Assembly (NCBI GenBank): GCA_030037635.1
Contig: JASHQH010000198.1
Span: forward strand, 1 to 64,000
Direction: 5' to 3'
DNA: 64,000 bases
From: Acidobacteriaceae bacterium
GTDB taxonomy: Bacteria; Acidobacteriota; Terriglobia; Terriglobales; Acidobacteriaceae
The translations under genes were made by a program, and so were the position numbers. This document shows positions 10,843 to 19,416 of this stretch, one piece after another (position 1 is the first letter of the stretch; each line of letters starts with the position of its first letter). The notes beneath the pieces are model-generated. The model saw nothing but the letters and a program-made list of their open reading frames with translations. It was not told the DNA's origin and ran no database searches.

Positions 10843-11282
10843 GCGAACTCCCTGGTCAGAAGCGCCGAAACAATTTCAACGGCGACCTGTTCAGGGCTGT
10901 AGCCCGCGGACGTTCTCGTGCCTGCTCTGGGAGCGGCATGCGCGTCAGGCGCCCTGCCTACGAAATATTCCTTTCTGGCGATTTCGATACGATTCGGAGG
11001 GCCGAAGATAACGGCAATAATTTTCCCCGGGTCCTCCTGCACTTCGACAGTACAAAGCAGTTCCGAGTCAAAGGTCAGGCAATGCTTTCCGTGAAATGAG
11101 GGCAGAAACACCCGCTCGATGATGCCGAGCCGCCGCTTGCGGAGTTCCACATTCGCTTTTTCAATTTCCCTGGTCAGGTGCGCATTGACGCTCTCGAAAA
11201 ACACAACGGGATGCGTCGTCTGTTGCTGCGCCGGGGTTCGCAGGTTCTTCAAATGGTCCGCCAACTTGCCGTAGTCCGTCAC
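10839..11282 (-). CDS. uncharacterised protein inside the nuo operon (147 aa)
   Basis: Unrecognised soluble protein starting 8 bp after the nuoD stop and overlapping the next small ORF by 4 bp. The first half is predicted helical with many charged residues (LTREIEKANVELRKRRLGII). The second half looks like beta strands, including HCLTFDSELLCTVEVQEDPG. No cofactor motif is visible; the two cysteines are not arranged like a metal site. Its place between nuoD and nuoE, where standard operons have no gene, suggests a lineage-specific complex I partner. Alternatively it is an unrelated passenger. Confidence 0.7.
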   Translation of the reverse strand: MTDYGKLADHLKNLRTPAQQQTTHPVVFFESVNAHLTREIEKANVELRKRRLGIIERVFLPSFHGKHCLTFDSELLCTVEVQEDPGKIIAVIFGPPNRIEIARKEYFVGRAPDAHAAPRAGTRTSAGYSPEQVAVEIVSALLTREFA

Positions 11283-11290
11283 AGATCCCC

Positions 11291-12511
11291 CTATCGGTCA
11301 ATTTCTCCCAAGACGATATCGATGGAGCCGACGACGGCGACGAGGTCGGCAATCAAACGGCCCTTGCACATGGTTTCGAGGGCCTGCAACGTGGCGAACG
11401 ACGGATAGCGCATATGAACACGGTAAGGTTTGGCAGTGCCGTCCGAGACCACGTGATAGCCCATGATTCCGTGGCCGCATTCAATACCCTGATACACCTC
11501 GCCCGCCGGGACATCGAAGCCCTCGGTGACGATTTTAAAGTGATGAATGAGGGCCTCCATCTGGGTCTTCATCTTCTCCCGGTCGGGCAGCACGATTTTG
11601 GGCGCGTCGGCCTTGATGGGGCCATCCGGCATGCCCTCCAGAGCCTGCTGCACGATCTTCGTGCTCTCGCGCATCTCCACCAGCCGCACCTCGTACCGCG
11701 CCCATGTGTCGCCCTCGGTCGAGGTGGGCACCTGAAATTGAAACTTCTCATAGCTGGAGTACGGCATATCGCGGCGCAGGTCGATATCGACGCCCGAAGC
11801 ACGCAGGGGCGGACCGCTGACGCCAAGAGCAACGGCATCCTCTGCCGAGAGATAGCCCACACCCTTCAAGCGATTGATGAAGATGGGATTGCCTGTAAGC
11901 AGGTTGGAATATTCGTCGATCTTTTCAGGAAAAGCGCGGACGAAAGCCGCTACCCGGTCCAGCCAATCGAGCGGCGGTTCCATGGCCAGGCCGCCGATAC
12001 GAAAGTAGCTGGTCATCATCCGCTGACCCGACACGGCCTCAAAGAGGCGCAGAATATCTTCGCGCTCGCGAAAGGTGTAGAGAAAAACGGTGAGGGCGCC
12101 AATGTCCATGGCGTGCGTGCCCAGCCAGATCAGGTGGGAGTTCAGTCGGCTGAGCTCGGTGAGCAGGACGCGGATCCATTGTGCGCGCGCGGGGATTTCA
12201 AGGCCAAGCAGCTTTTCGACGGCGAGGCAATAACAGAGATTGTTGGACAGCGGATCGAGGTAGTTGATGCGGTCAGTGAGCGGGACCACCTGCTGGTAGA
12301 ACTTGGCTTCACACGTTTTTTCGATACCGGTATGCAGATAGCCCACGTCGGGCTTGACACTGACGATGACCTCGCCGTCGATCTCAACGATGAGGTGCAG
12401 CACGCCATGCATGGAGGGATGCTGCGGGCCCATATTCAGAATCATGCGGCGTGCGCCCGCACTCGCTGAGGCCGGGAGGTCGACGACGGTGGCGCCGGGA
12501 TTTGCACTCAT
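11291..12511 (-). CDS. nuoD: NADH-quinone oxidoreductase subunit D
   Basis: 49-kDa-type subunit at the quinone site, related to the large subunit of [NiFe] hydrogenases, 406 residues. The N-terminal motif NMGPQHPSMHGVLHLIVEID holds the histidine loop that contacts quinone. The C-terminus GSIDIVLGEIDR is the family signature. The start overlaps the nuoC stop by 1 bp (TGATG). Its usual partner NuoB, which holds cluster N2 next to it, is not encoded in this operon. Confidence 0.97.
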   Translation of the reverse strand: MSANPGATVVDLPASASAGARRMILNMGPQHPSMHGVLHLIVEIDGEVIVSVKPDVGYLHTGIEKTCEAKFYQQVVPLTDRINYLDPLSNNLCYCLAVEKLLGLEIPARAQWIRVLLTELSRLNSHLIWLGTHAMDIGALTVFLYTFREREDILRLFEAVSGQRMMTSYFRIGGLAMEPPLDWLDRVAAFVRAFPEKIDEYSNLLTGNPIFINRLKGVGYLSAEDAVALGVSGPPLRASGVDIDLRRDMPYSSYEKFQFQVPTSTEGDTWARYEVRLVEMRESTKIVQQALEGMPDGPIKADAPKIVLPDREKMKTQMEALIHHFKIVTEGFDVPAGEVYQGIECGHGIMGYHVVSDGTAKPYRVHMRYPSFATLQALETMCKGRLIADLVAVVGSIDIVLGEIDR

Positions 12512-13008
12512 CAGCGATATCCCTCCACCGGATAATCCTTACGCAGGGGATAGCCCTCCCAATCGTCGGGCATCATGATGCGGCGCAGGTCGGGATGTCC
12601 GCCGAAGCGAATGCCAAACAGATCGAAGACCTCGCGCTCAAAATAGTTGGCGCCCGGCCAGACCGGCGTGATGGAATCGATCTCCGGATCGCTATCCTCG
12701 ACCATGACGCGCAGCCGGATACGCTCTTTGAAGGCGAACGAAAGAAGGTGATAGCTGAGCTGAAAACGGGGCGAGAGGGGCAGCCAGTCGACTGCGGTCA
12801 TGTCTTCAAAAAAGTTGTAGCCTGCAGACCGGAGGGTGGAACAGGCGGCGCGAATCTCTTCGGAATCAATGGTGAGCGTGAGCTCGCCGAATTCGAATTT
12901 GGCGTCGGCAAGCGCCTCCCGTTTCCAGGCCAGAAGGGCCTTGATGGCCGGGTGGTCCGGTATCGCCTGGAGCACAGCTTGTTTGCCTGATAAAGTTTGG
13001 CTCGTCAT
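12511..13008 (-). CDS. nuoC: NADH-quinone oxidoreductase subunit C
   Basis: 30-kDa-type peripheral subunit, 165 residues. The diagnostic segment WPGANYFEREVFDLFGIRF is followed by DLRRIMMPDDWEGYPLRKDY, the family's C-terminal block. It begins 1 bp after the nuoA stop, with no room for nuoB, which lies between nuoA and nuoC in most bacteria. NuoC packs against NuoD and NuoB in the connecting part of the complex. Confidence 0.96.
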   Translation of the reverse strand: MTSQTLSGKQAVLQAIPDHPAIKALLAWKREALADAKFEFGELTLTIDSEEIRAACSTLRSAGYNFFEDMTAVDWLPLSPRFQLSYHLLSFAFKERIRLRVMVEDSDPEIDSITPVWPGANYFEREVFDLFGIRFGGHPDLRRIMMPDDWEGYPLRKDYPVEGYR

Positions 13009-13009
13009 G

Positions 13010-13414
13010 TCAAAGATCCGCTTTGTCCTGGCTCCAGTTCAGGATACCTTTGCGGACGATGTAATAGAGACCAACGGCAACAAAACCCAGGTAAACGAGC
13101 ATCTCCCAGAAGCCGAAGAAGCGGGAGCCGGTGAGCGCAGGGAGACGCCGGTAAGTCACCGCCCACGGCATCATGAAGACCACTTCGACGTCGAAGAGGA
13201 TGAAAAGAACGGCAACCAGATAGAAGCGAACGCTGAAACGGCCGCGGGCGTCGCCGGTGGCCGGGATGCCGCACTCGTAGGCATCGAGTTTGACCTTGCT
13301 ATTGCGATGGCGGCCAACGAACCAGGAAGCCGTCACCATGCCGACTCCGAGCAACAGTGCGACAAGGACTTGCATCAGTAGCGGGAGGTACTGCCAGTCG
13401 TAGGGGGTAGTCAT
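13010..13414 (-). CDS. nuoA: NADH-quinone oxidoreductase subunit A
   Basis: Three-helix membrane subunit, 134 residues from ATG at 13414. Landmarks are the loop KLDAYECGIPATGDARGRFS, whose cysteine lies by the quinone channel, and AVLFILFDVEVVFMMPWAV. The frame is open 24 codons further upstream, but that part is not hydrophobic and unlike the family. No strong Shine-Dalgarno precedes the chosen ATG. This is the first gene of the operon. Confidence 0.94.
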   Translation of the reverse strand: MTTPYDWQYLPLLMQVLVALLLGVGMVTASWFVGRHRNSKVKLDAYECGIPATGDARGRFSVRFYLVAVLFILFDVEVVFMMPWAVTYRRLPALTGSRFFGFWEMLVYLGFVAVGLYYIVRKGILNWSQDKADL

Positions 13415-13501
13415 TGCCGCTCGGACCGTTGAAATGGGTGAAGCAAAGGCCCCAACCTGCCGAGATAACGCGAACTCGGCCAACACGGTAGCCTTGGTTT
13501 G

Positions 13502-13530
13502 AGATTAGGTTTTCCTCCTTGTCCCGTCAA
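13502..13530 (-). promoter_or_regulatory. candidate sigma-70-type promoter for the nuo operon
   Basis: On the minus strand TTGACG (13530-13525) is followed after 17 bp by TAATCT (13507-13502), about 90 bp upstream of nuoA. The -35 box is good and the -10 box weak. An inverted repeat made of TCCCGTC and GACGGGA overlaps the -35 area. The rest of 13415-13748, the gap between nuoA and the next gene, shows no other recognisable feature. Confidence 0.3.
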
Positions 13531-13748
13531 GGCGAGGCGGGACGGGATGAAGCAAGGTACAGCATTGAATAAAGATATGGAGAGTTTTCTCCCGTCGCAG
13601 GGCCCGACGTCAAGTTGTTGACGAATGTTATGTGCGTTGGATCACTGGCATTCCCGATCCGATCCGTCAAGATCTCTATGGAAGCGGGTACATTTGTACT
13701 CTCTCGAAAGGTAGAAGAAGCGCCGAAATATCCGGCAGGACGGACTGC

Positions 13749-14072
13749 ATGAGCTCGTTTTCAGCAATGGGTGCTTTTCCATTTGCGGCATTGACGACTG
13801 AGGCGGACGCGCGCCGCCGCCGCGTTCGTCTGCGGCGCGTCACCCCGCAAGCTGGCCACGCTTTAGAGATCCTGGGCCACGCCATCGACTATTTGACCGA
13901 TGAGTTCATTCACGCGGGCGGATCGTTCTACGCCCGTGATGCGCAAGTTGAAGCGGTGCAGCTGCTGATGAGGATCAATCGGCAGATCTACTTTGAATGT
14001 CCTGAGGCGGCTACGCTGACGGAGCGGTTCCTGGCACTGTTGCACCTGCGAAAAGCAGCCTCCAGCCATTAA
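13749..14072 (+). CDS. small uncharacterised protein (107 aa)
   Basis: Short protein of unknown function. The start ATG at 13749 has CAGGACGG upstream and gives MSSFSAMGAFPFAALTTEAD; the frame is open further upstream without a better start. A very basic patch (RRRRVRLRRV) precedes a predicted helical part with GHALEILGHAIDYLTDEFIH and an Arg/Leu-rich end. No membrane segment is seen. It is transcribed divergently from nuo and converges on the next gene. Confidence that it is a real gene is moderate, based on its sensible amino-acid composition. Confidence 0.6.
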   Translation: MSSFSAMGAFPFAALTTEADARRRRVRLRRVTPQAGHALEILGHAIDYLTDEFIHAGGSFYARDAQVEAVQLLMRINRQIYFECPEAATLTERFLALLHLRKAASSH

Positions 14073-14120
14073 AAAGGCGATCCGCTGTTCACTCGTCGAT
14101 GACTCCCGCTCGACCATTTG

Positions 14121-14149
14121 CGGGCACATGCCCGTGGCCCCTTTGGGCC
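14121..14149. terminator. two adjacent short hairpins in a convergent gap
   Basis: CGGGCA-CA-TGCCCG (14121-14134) is followed directly by GGCCC-CTTT-GGGCC (14136-14149). They sit between two convergent genes that end at 14072 and 14212. There is no T-tract, so intrinsic termination is uncertain. Confidence 0.3.
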
Positions 14150-14211
14150 GGTTCCCGGATACACATTTCCTGACTCGCTCCCCGCGAGCACGTGGCCTCA
14201 GCTACTTATCG

Positions 14212-15492
14212 TTATTTGCAGCCGCCCACCAGCCTCGCTGCAGGCGCGGTCGATGACCCGTCGACGAACTTCGGAATGTCCGCAAGCAACACCGGCCCCG
14301 CCAGGTCGAAGACGGCGCCTGAGCACGCGATCTCCCCATTGAGGCGGAAGAGCGCGTAGGTTCCCACAGCCCCACCCGTGTAGTTGGTTTTGCTGCCCTT
14401 GATCATGTTGTCCGACGCCACTTCATCGCCGCCCGACTCCAGCGCCTTCACCCAAAGCACCGTCCACGGACTGTTAGCGCCGGCGCTGGGATTCGAGGTG
14501 TCGAAACCCATCTCCTGCGCCAGGCCGTCGGCGCGCATCACGGCATTCAAGTGCGAGAGGGACTGGCCCTGCGGCGCCAGCATCGCTTCGCGCTCCCGCT
14601 CCTCAGGCGGAGCGGTTGCCATCGCGGCAGGCACTGTCGTCACAGGCGCGGTCAGCGTATCCAGGTACGCATCGATCGCCACCGCGATTGCCCGCTTATC
14701 CTGGTCCGCAGCTGCCTGGTCCTGGTGATTGGCTTGAGCGGCGCCCGCTGCCGGCTTGGCCGCCTGCGTTGCTTCATCGCCCGGCCTCACCTCCACGCAT
14801 CCCCGCGCATTCATCAGCGCCAGAAACTTCGACAGGAACGGCGATTTGGTTTCGTTGATCGTCACGAGAGATTGCGGCATGTAGGTGTCAGGCACCACCA
14901 CCTGCACGCCCGCGGTTCGCAGGTGCCCCGCGACATCATTCATCAGCGTCTGATCCAGAATGTTTCCACCCAGCAGGGTGGTCACCGAAGTCGTGGTGAA
15001 AAGCGACTTTGCTACCGACAGCGCCTGGCCCACCGGGAAACCCGAAAGAGCTGACTCGAGGGTAGAGATCAGCCCGCGCTGGCCTTGCTGCGGGCAATAC
15101 TGATTGGCGCGGCGCGTCAAAATGTCCATCGTCGAAATGTCGCTGCGCCAAATCTGGAACTCGGTGAGCGCACTCGAATCTCCGGCCACGATCACCACGC
15201 CGGGAGCATTCGCCATCCCTTTGGGCGCGCACTTGTCGTCGGCAGCGCCCAGGTTCTGCGCGACGTTGCAGGCCATTGCCCTGCTGTCGGCGTCCATGGC
15301 GCTGTAGGTCAGCATCTCTGACTCAATGGCAAATCCATTGTTGCTTGGTATTCCGCCGTTGTTGGTCGTCTGCGGTGCTTGCTGGCCCTGCTGGTCCTGC
15401 TTCTGCGCAGCCGAGGGGGGCTGAACACCGATCGCAAGTACCGTCACAAAACCCCATACGCCTGCCCAGGCAAGGCGTCTCCATGCATTCAT
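14212..15492 (-). CDS. secreted uncharacterised protein (426 aa)
   Basis: An N-terminal Sec signal peptide is likely: MNAWRR, a hydrophobic core (LAWAGVWGFVTVLAIGV), then PPSAAQ. A Gln-rich low-complexity linker follows. The mature part has several widely spaced cysteines that could form disulfides and no catalytic motif I recognise. A central segment (LSVAKSLFTTTSVTTLLGG) is weakly hydrophobic and an Ala/Gln-rich stretch sits near residue 250. I do not recognise the family. Probably periplasmic or exported; expressed as a single gene. Confidence 0.75.
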   Translation of the reverse strand: MNAWRRLAWAGVWGFVTVLAIGVQPPSAAQKQDQQGQQAPQTTNNGGIPSNNGFAIESEMLTYSAMDADSRAMACNVAQNLGAADDKCAPKGMANAPGVVIVAGDSSALTEFQIWRSDISTMDILTRRANQYCPQQGQRGLISTLESALSGFPVGQALSVAKSLFTTTSVTTLLGGNILDQTLMNDVAGHLRTAGVQVVVPDTYMPQSLVTINETKSPFLSKFLALMNARGCVEVRPGDEATQAAKPAAGAAQANHQDQAAADQDKRAIAVAIDAYLDTLTAPVTTVPAAMATAPPEEREREAMLAPQGQSLSHLNAVMRADGLAQEMGFDTSNPSAGANSPWTVLWVKALESGGDEVASDNMIKGSKTNYTGGAVGTYALFRLNGEIACSGAVFDLAGPVLLADIPKFVDGSSTAPAARLVGGCK

Positions 15493-15603
15493 TGCGATTC
15501 TCCAATCTCAGATTTTTATCTGTGTCTCCGCAAAACACGCCCGAAAGGTAGGGGAACGGATGCCTGGGGGGAACCCTATTCTGGGCGTTTCGGGGGATTG
15601 CCA

Positions 15604-15630
15604 GTAATACTAGCACTCCTCGCCTGTAAA
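15604..15630 (-). promoter_or_regulatory. candidate promoter for the secreted hypothetical protein
   Basis: On the minus strand TTTACA (15630-15625) and TATTAC (15609-15604) are separated by 15 bp, slightly short, about 110 bp upstream of the start at 15492. Both boxes match the sigma-70 consensus fairly well. The gap 15493-15740 also holds a degenerate GGGGCTGGAAGCTGG tract around 15708-15740 and nothing else recognisable. Confidence 0.35.
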
Positions 15631-15740
15631 GAAGCAAGAAAGAAACGTATGTGAATAAACGGGAAACCGGCGATGGCGCTTGAGCGGCAACTGCGGGATG
15701 AAAAAAGCCAAGAGCTAGAGGACAGGGGCTGGAAGCTGGT

Positions 15741-16505
15741 TCATTGTCCGAGGACCAACACCCCAAACAGAACCAGCCAGGCGATGCCCATGGTATGCCA
15801 GAACCACGCCGTCGCGTCGACAGCGATCTGGCGCGATTCCACGCGCCGGAATCGGGCGACAACAAACAGGCACACGAGCAAAGCCGCGATCCCAATCACC
15901 AGATGGGCGGCGTGCAGCCCCGTAATGATGTAGAAGAAGTAGCTGGCAGGTGTGGCCCAGCGATCGAAGGCAAATCCCTGGGCGGATAGCTGCTTCCAGG
16001 CCAGGAGCTGGCCCGCGAGAAACAGAACTCCCAGGACCAGGGTGACGCCGACCCAGGGCAAACTGCGCCGCAAAGCCGGCCGCCCCAGACCGAGCCACTC
16101 TTCCAACACGTCGAATTCCCGAAAGATGTGGCGGCGAGCGCTTTCCATCGACAGGCTGCTGAGCAGCAGGACGGCGGTATTGAGAAAGAGGACGGGAGGA
16201 AGCAGAATAGGATGCCACACGCCGATCTGCTGCAGCGTGCTCAAGTCCATGTGCGTGCTGGCCTGGCGGGCGTAGAAAAGAGCGACCAGAACGACAAAGA
16301 ACATCATGTCGCCGGCCAGAGCGCAAAAAACAAAAGCCCGCATGCGATTGAGCTGCTCACGCGGGCCGCGGCGTGGATTTTTCCAATCGTCGTCGCCGCC
16401 TCCGCCGCCACCTCCCGTGGGCCGGCGGTCGACAGGGGGCTTGCCGCCTGTTCCGGGCGACTTGCGATCGATCTCCGCGGGGATGGGGGTAAATATGGAG
16501 GGCAT
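15741..16505 (-). CDS. cytochrome c oxidase subunit III-like protein
   Basis: Membrane subunit III of a haem-copper oxidase, 254 residues from ATG at 16505, which has AGGGA about 8 nt upstream. After a polar, Gly-rich N-terminus come five hydrophobic segments. FFYIITGLHAAHLVIGIAAL and TAWFWHTMGIAWLVLFGVLV are typical of subunit III. Subunits I and II are not adjacent, so this is an orphan copy. It could serve an aa3-, cbb3-alternative or NO-reductase-like oxidase encoded elsewhere. The fold assignment is strong; the partner enzyme is unknown. Confidence 0.85.
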   Translation of the reverse strand: MPSIFTPIPAEIDRKSPGTGGKPPVDRRPTGGGGGGGDDDWKNPRRGPREQLNRMRAFVFCALAGDMMFFVVLVALFYARQASTHMDLSTLQQIGVWHPILLPPVLFLNTAVLLLSSLSMESARRHIFREFDVLEEWLGLGRPALRRSLPWVGVTLVLGVLFLAGQLLAWKQLSAQGFAFDRWATPASYFFYIITGLHAAHLVIGIAALLVCLFVVARFRRVESRQIAVDATAWFWHTMGIAWLVLFGVLVLGQ

Positions 16506-16770
16506 CGCAATCCCTGTGAGGATGAGCTTACTCTCACAATCGGTTGGACGCATCAACAATAAGAAACGTGGTCTGTGGAGCGCCCAAATTGGAGAGGCTC
16601 CGTCCGATATCGAAAGCTGTCATCCCTACTGCTTTCCGTCGCTTGCAAGAAAACTCCACTGTCTCAGATGGTAAGAATGAGCACCAGCTTGCCCTCAGCC
16701 GGCTCGTCCTGTTGCAGTCTTTCAAGGCTGAGGCGCCTAGGCCGGCGCGAGCAAACCGCGAGCGTCCAGT

Positions 16771-17724
16771 TCACCAGCCGCGCGTTTGCAGTAGTTGCGA
16801 CTCTTCGAGCGCGGCGGCGGCCAGGCCTTTCATGGTGCCCGTCACCTTCTCGCTCACCTCGGCAACAATTTTGGGATCGTTGTAATGTGTGGTGGCGATG
16901 ACGATGGCCTTGGCGCGCGAAACCGCCTCCTCGCGCTCCTTGGGGTCCTTCTCCACATCGAGCGGGGTGGCGCGCTCCTTCATGAAAATTCCCGAGCCCA
17001 CGAAGATGGCCTCTGCGCCGAGCTGCATCATGAGAGCCGCGTCGGCTGGCGTGGCGATGCCGCCGGCAGAGAAGTTGGGTACGGGGAGCTTGCCGCTGTG
17101 CGCAACCATGTGCACCAGCTCATAGGGAGCTTGCAGATCCTTGGCGGCCGCGTACAGCTCCTGCTCGGTGAGCACAGTAAGGACGCGCATTTCGCGCGTG
17201 ATCTGGCGCATGTGCTGAACCGCGTGCACCACGTCCCCGGTGCCGGCTTCGCCCTTGGTCCGGATCATGGCCGCGCCTTCGGCGATGCGCCGCAGCGCCT
17301 CTCCGAGGTTGCGCGCACCACACACAAAGGGAGTAGTAAAAGCGTGCTTGTCGATGTGATGCGCCTCGTCGGCGGGGGTCAGCACTTCGCTTTCGTCGAT
17401 GAAGTCGACGCCCAGCTCCTGCAGAATCTGGGCCTCGGCGGTGTGGCCGATGCGGGCCTTGGCCATCACGGGGATGGAGACGGCCGCAATAGTCTCCTTG
17501 ATCAGCGCGGGCCGGGCCATGCGCGCCACTCCACCCTCGGCGCGAATCATCGCCGGGACGCGCTCCAGAGCCATCACCGAGGCCGCGCCGGCCTCTTCGG
17601 CGATGCGCGCCTGCTCCACGCTCATCACGTCCATGATGACGCCGCCCTTGAGCATCTCGGCCAGGCCTACTTTGAGGCGCAGGCTGGTTCCCGTAAAGCT
17701 CTTGTTTCCGTTTCCTTCCTGCAT
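16771..17724 (-). CDS. pdxS: pyridoxal 5'-phosphate synthase subunit PdxS
   Basis: Synthase subunit of the DXP-independent PLP pathway, which makes PLP from ribose 5-phosphate, glyceraldehyde 3-phosphate and ammonia. The ATG at 17724 follows a GAGG motif and gives 317 residues. The (beta/alpha)8 barrel is very well conserved: [20 protein letters not shown], the substrate lysine in VMAKARIGH, the second lysine in [17 protein letters not shown], and [20 protein letters not shown]. The glutaminase partner pdxT is not adjacent here. Divergent from the flagellar block. Confidence 0.97.
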   Translation of the reverse strand: MQEGNGNKSFTGTSLRLKVGLAEMLKGGVIMDVMSVEQARIAEEAGAASVMALERVPAMIRAEGGVARMARPALIKETIAAVSIPVMAKARIGHTAEAQILQELGVDFIDESEVLTPADEAHHIDKHAFTTPFVCGARNLGEALRRIAEGAAMIRTKGEAGTGDVVHAVQHMRQITREMRVLTVLTEQELYAAAKDLQAPYELVHMVAHSGKLPVPNFSAGGIATPADAALMMQLGAEAIFVGSGIFMKERATPLDVEKDPKEREEAVSRAKAIVIATTHYNDPKIVAEVSEKVTGTMKGLAAAALEESQLLQTRGW

Positions 17725-17946
17725 GGCGCCGACCTCGAAGACTGTCCCCAATCGTAGCCGCTTCCACCCGCTCGCGTCCTGAATTGGACTAGGAAGCTGC
17801 CAACCTTCAGTGTAGCAGCGATGTTGTGCTCCAGGAGCAGGCCCGCCGAATTTCGAACGGATCCGATCCCGGCAATTGCGCCAACTTTAAATCCTTCCAA
17901 TCCCTTCATCCCTCCTCTGGTCATTTTGCTGCAGGGGTTTAAGCGG

Positions 17947-18306
17947 ATGGCGACAGCACAAGCAGTGCCGGCGGATGAACCGCGGCAGGCAGCGGCGCCG
18001 GTGACGGGAGCGGGCCAGGCAGAGAAGGTGCAGGCGCTGGTTCCGGCTCCGCGGCCGGCCGAGAGCGGCGACACGGGCGCATTCAGCGGGGCCGTGGCGC
18101 GCTTGCCCGTGGAGCTGGAGGTGGGCGTGCCGGTGCGGGATTTTCGCGTGCGCCATCTGCTGGTGCTGGCTCCCGGAGCGGTGATTGAGTCGCAATGGGG
18201 CCATGGCAACGACGTGCCTCTGGCGGCGGGCGCGGTGCGTCTGGCCTGGAGCGAGTTCGAAGTGGTGGAAACGCGCCTGGCGGTGCGCGTGACGCGGCTA
18301 GAGTGA
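17947..18306 (+). CDS. FliN-like SpoA-domain protein
   Basis: Short protein (119 aa) whose C-terminal 70 residues form a SpoA (FliN/FliM C-terminal) domain: LPVELEVGVPVRDFRVRHLL, then LAPGAVIESQ and VETRLAVRVTRL. The N-terminal 45 residues are Ala/Pro-rich and likely disordered. I chose ATG at 17947 (AGGGG 9 nt upstream); the frame is open earlier without a good start. It opens the flagellar block before fliO, while a separate fuller FliN lies at 25865. It may be a second C-ring or export-sorting SpoA subunit. Divergent from pdxS. Confidence 0.75.
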   Translation: MATAQAVPADEPRQAAAPVTGAGQAEKVQALVPAPRPAESGDTGAFSGAVARLPVELEVGVPVRDFRVRHLLVLAPGAVIESQWGHGNDVPLAAGAVRLAWSEFEVVETRLAVRVTRLE

Positions 18307-18358
18307 GAAAGACAGGGAACAGGGATTAGGGAACAGGGAAGAGAAAACCAGGGACCAA
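18307..18358. repeat. G-rich degenerate repeat, family B
   Basis: The gap between the FliN-like gene and fliO carries repeated units of the type ACAGGGAACAGGGATTAGGG. Similar tracts occur at 33781, 36528, 53486, 38990 and, reversed, 39095-39127. Regularly spaced GGG runs could allow G-quadruplex formation on the plus strand, but this is untested. No gene is seen in the tract. Confidence 0.6.
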
Positions 18359-18391
18359 GTGAAAAGGAACGAGCCAACAGGAAAGAGCGGT

Positions 18392-18661
18392 ATGACAAAC
18401 GGGTGGGGAGGATGGGCGGGCTGGGTGATGCAGAGGATGCGGGTTGCCAAAAGCGCGGAGCCCCGCCTTGCCATGGTGGAGAGGATCGCGCTGGCACCGC
18501 GGCAGTCGCTGGCGCTGGTCGAGGCCGAAGGCCGGCGCATTCTGGTGGCCACGTCGGCCGAAGGCGGACCGGCATTTTATCCGCTGGATGAAAGCAGGTG
18601 TTTGCCGCGGCGGGCTGTGCCGCGCGCGCCGGCGCATCGTGCGCGGAGGATCTCATGGTAG
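18392..18661 (+). CDS. fliO: FliO-like flagellar export protein, without membrane segment
   Basis: The core MVERIALAPRQSLALVEAEG followed by RRILVATSAEGG matches the conserved cytoplasmic part of FliO, an assembly helper for the FliP ring. I chose ATG at 18392 because it has an AGGAAAGAG binding site; an in-frame GTG at 18359 lies in a repeat. The product is only 89 residues and lacks the usual N-terminal membrane helix: the start is MTNGWGGWAGWVMQRM. The end overlaps fliP by 7 bp. Assignment rests on the core motif plus position just before fliP. Confidence 0.7.
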   Translation: MTNGWGGWAGWVMQRMRVAKSAEPRLAMVERIALAPRQSLALVEAEGRRILVATSAEGGPAFYPLDESRCLPRRAVPRAPAHRARRISW

Positions 18662-19365
18662 CCGCGTGGGCGGCGCGCATCGCGGCCGCGGCGCAGACCC
18701 AGGTGCCGCTGCTGCCCGATCTGAATGCGAAATTGCGCCCCTCCGACGCCACGCCGTGGACCATTCTGCTGGTTCTCACGCTGATTACGGTTTTGCCCGC
18801 CATCCTGATGGCCATGACCCCGCTGGTGCGGCTGCTGGTGGTCTTTCACTTTTTTCGCCAGGCGCTGGGCACCCAGAATGCCCCCTCCAATCCCACCCTG
18901 ATGGGGCTGGCGCTGATGATGGCCTGGTTCATCATGACGCCGGTCCTGAATCAGGTTGACCAGCAGGCCGTGGAGCCGTACCGCAATGGGCAGATCACGG
19001 GCATCGAAGCCATCGGCCGCGGCGCTGAGCCGGTGAAGCACTTTCTGCTGAAATACGCGCGCGAGAAAGATCTCGCTCTGTTTACCGCCGCCGGCCAGAT
19101 CCCGCGCCCCAACACGCCCGACGATCTGCCCATGCGGGTGGTGGTTCCCGCCTACATCTTGTCGGAGCTGAAGGCCGGCTTTGCCATCGGCGCGGTGCTG
19201 TTTCTCCCCTTTCTGCTCATCGATATGGTGACCGCGTCCATCACCACGTCCATCGGCATGTTCCAGCTGCCGCCCGTGGTGGTGTCGACACCTCTCAAGA
19301 TTCTGCTGTTTGTGATGGTGGACGGCTGGAACCTGCTGGCCAACTCGCTGCTGCGCAGCTTTTGA
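18655..19365 (+). CDS. fliP: flagellar export gate protein FliP
   Basis: Pore-forming subunit of the flagellar type III export gate, 236 residues from ATG at 18655, with GCGGAGGA upstream. The family core is intact: TPLVRLLVVFHFFRQALGTQ, SNPTLMGLALMMAWFIMTP and the C-terminal ILSELKAGFAIGAVLFLPFL. The N-terminus is moderately hydrophobic and may be a signal peptide, as is known for FliP. It overlaps fliO and leads the P-Q-R-FlhB-FlhA string in standard order. Confidence 0.96.
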   Translation: MVAAWAARIAAAAQTQVPLLPDLNAKLRPSDATPWTILLVLTLITVLPAILMAMTPLVRLLVVFHFFRQALGTQNAPSNPTLMGLALMMAWFIMTPVLNQVDQQAVEPYRNGQITGIEAIGRGAEPVKHFLLKYAREKDLALFTAAGQIPRPNTPDDLPMRVVVPAYILSELKAGFAIGAVLFLPFLLIDMVTASITTSIGMFQLPPVVVSTPLKILLFVMVDGWNLLANSLLRSF

Positions 19366-19416
19366 AAGAGGGCCATGATGCGCGGCGCCACGACCCAAAT
19401 TTCTGAAAGGAGACGC

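Noticed and set aside
15660-15740. Intrinsic terminator after the cytochrome oxidase subunit III gene
   Set aside because: A T-run exists on the minus strand, but the only stem before it is 3 bp.
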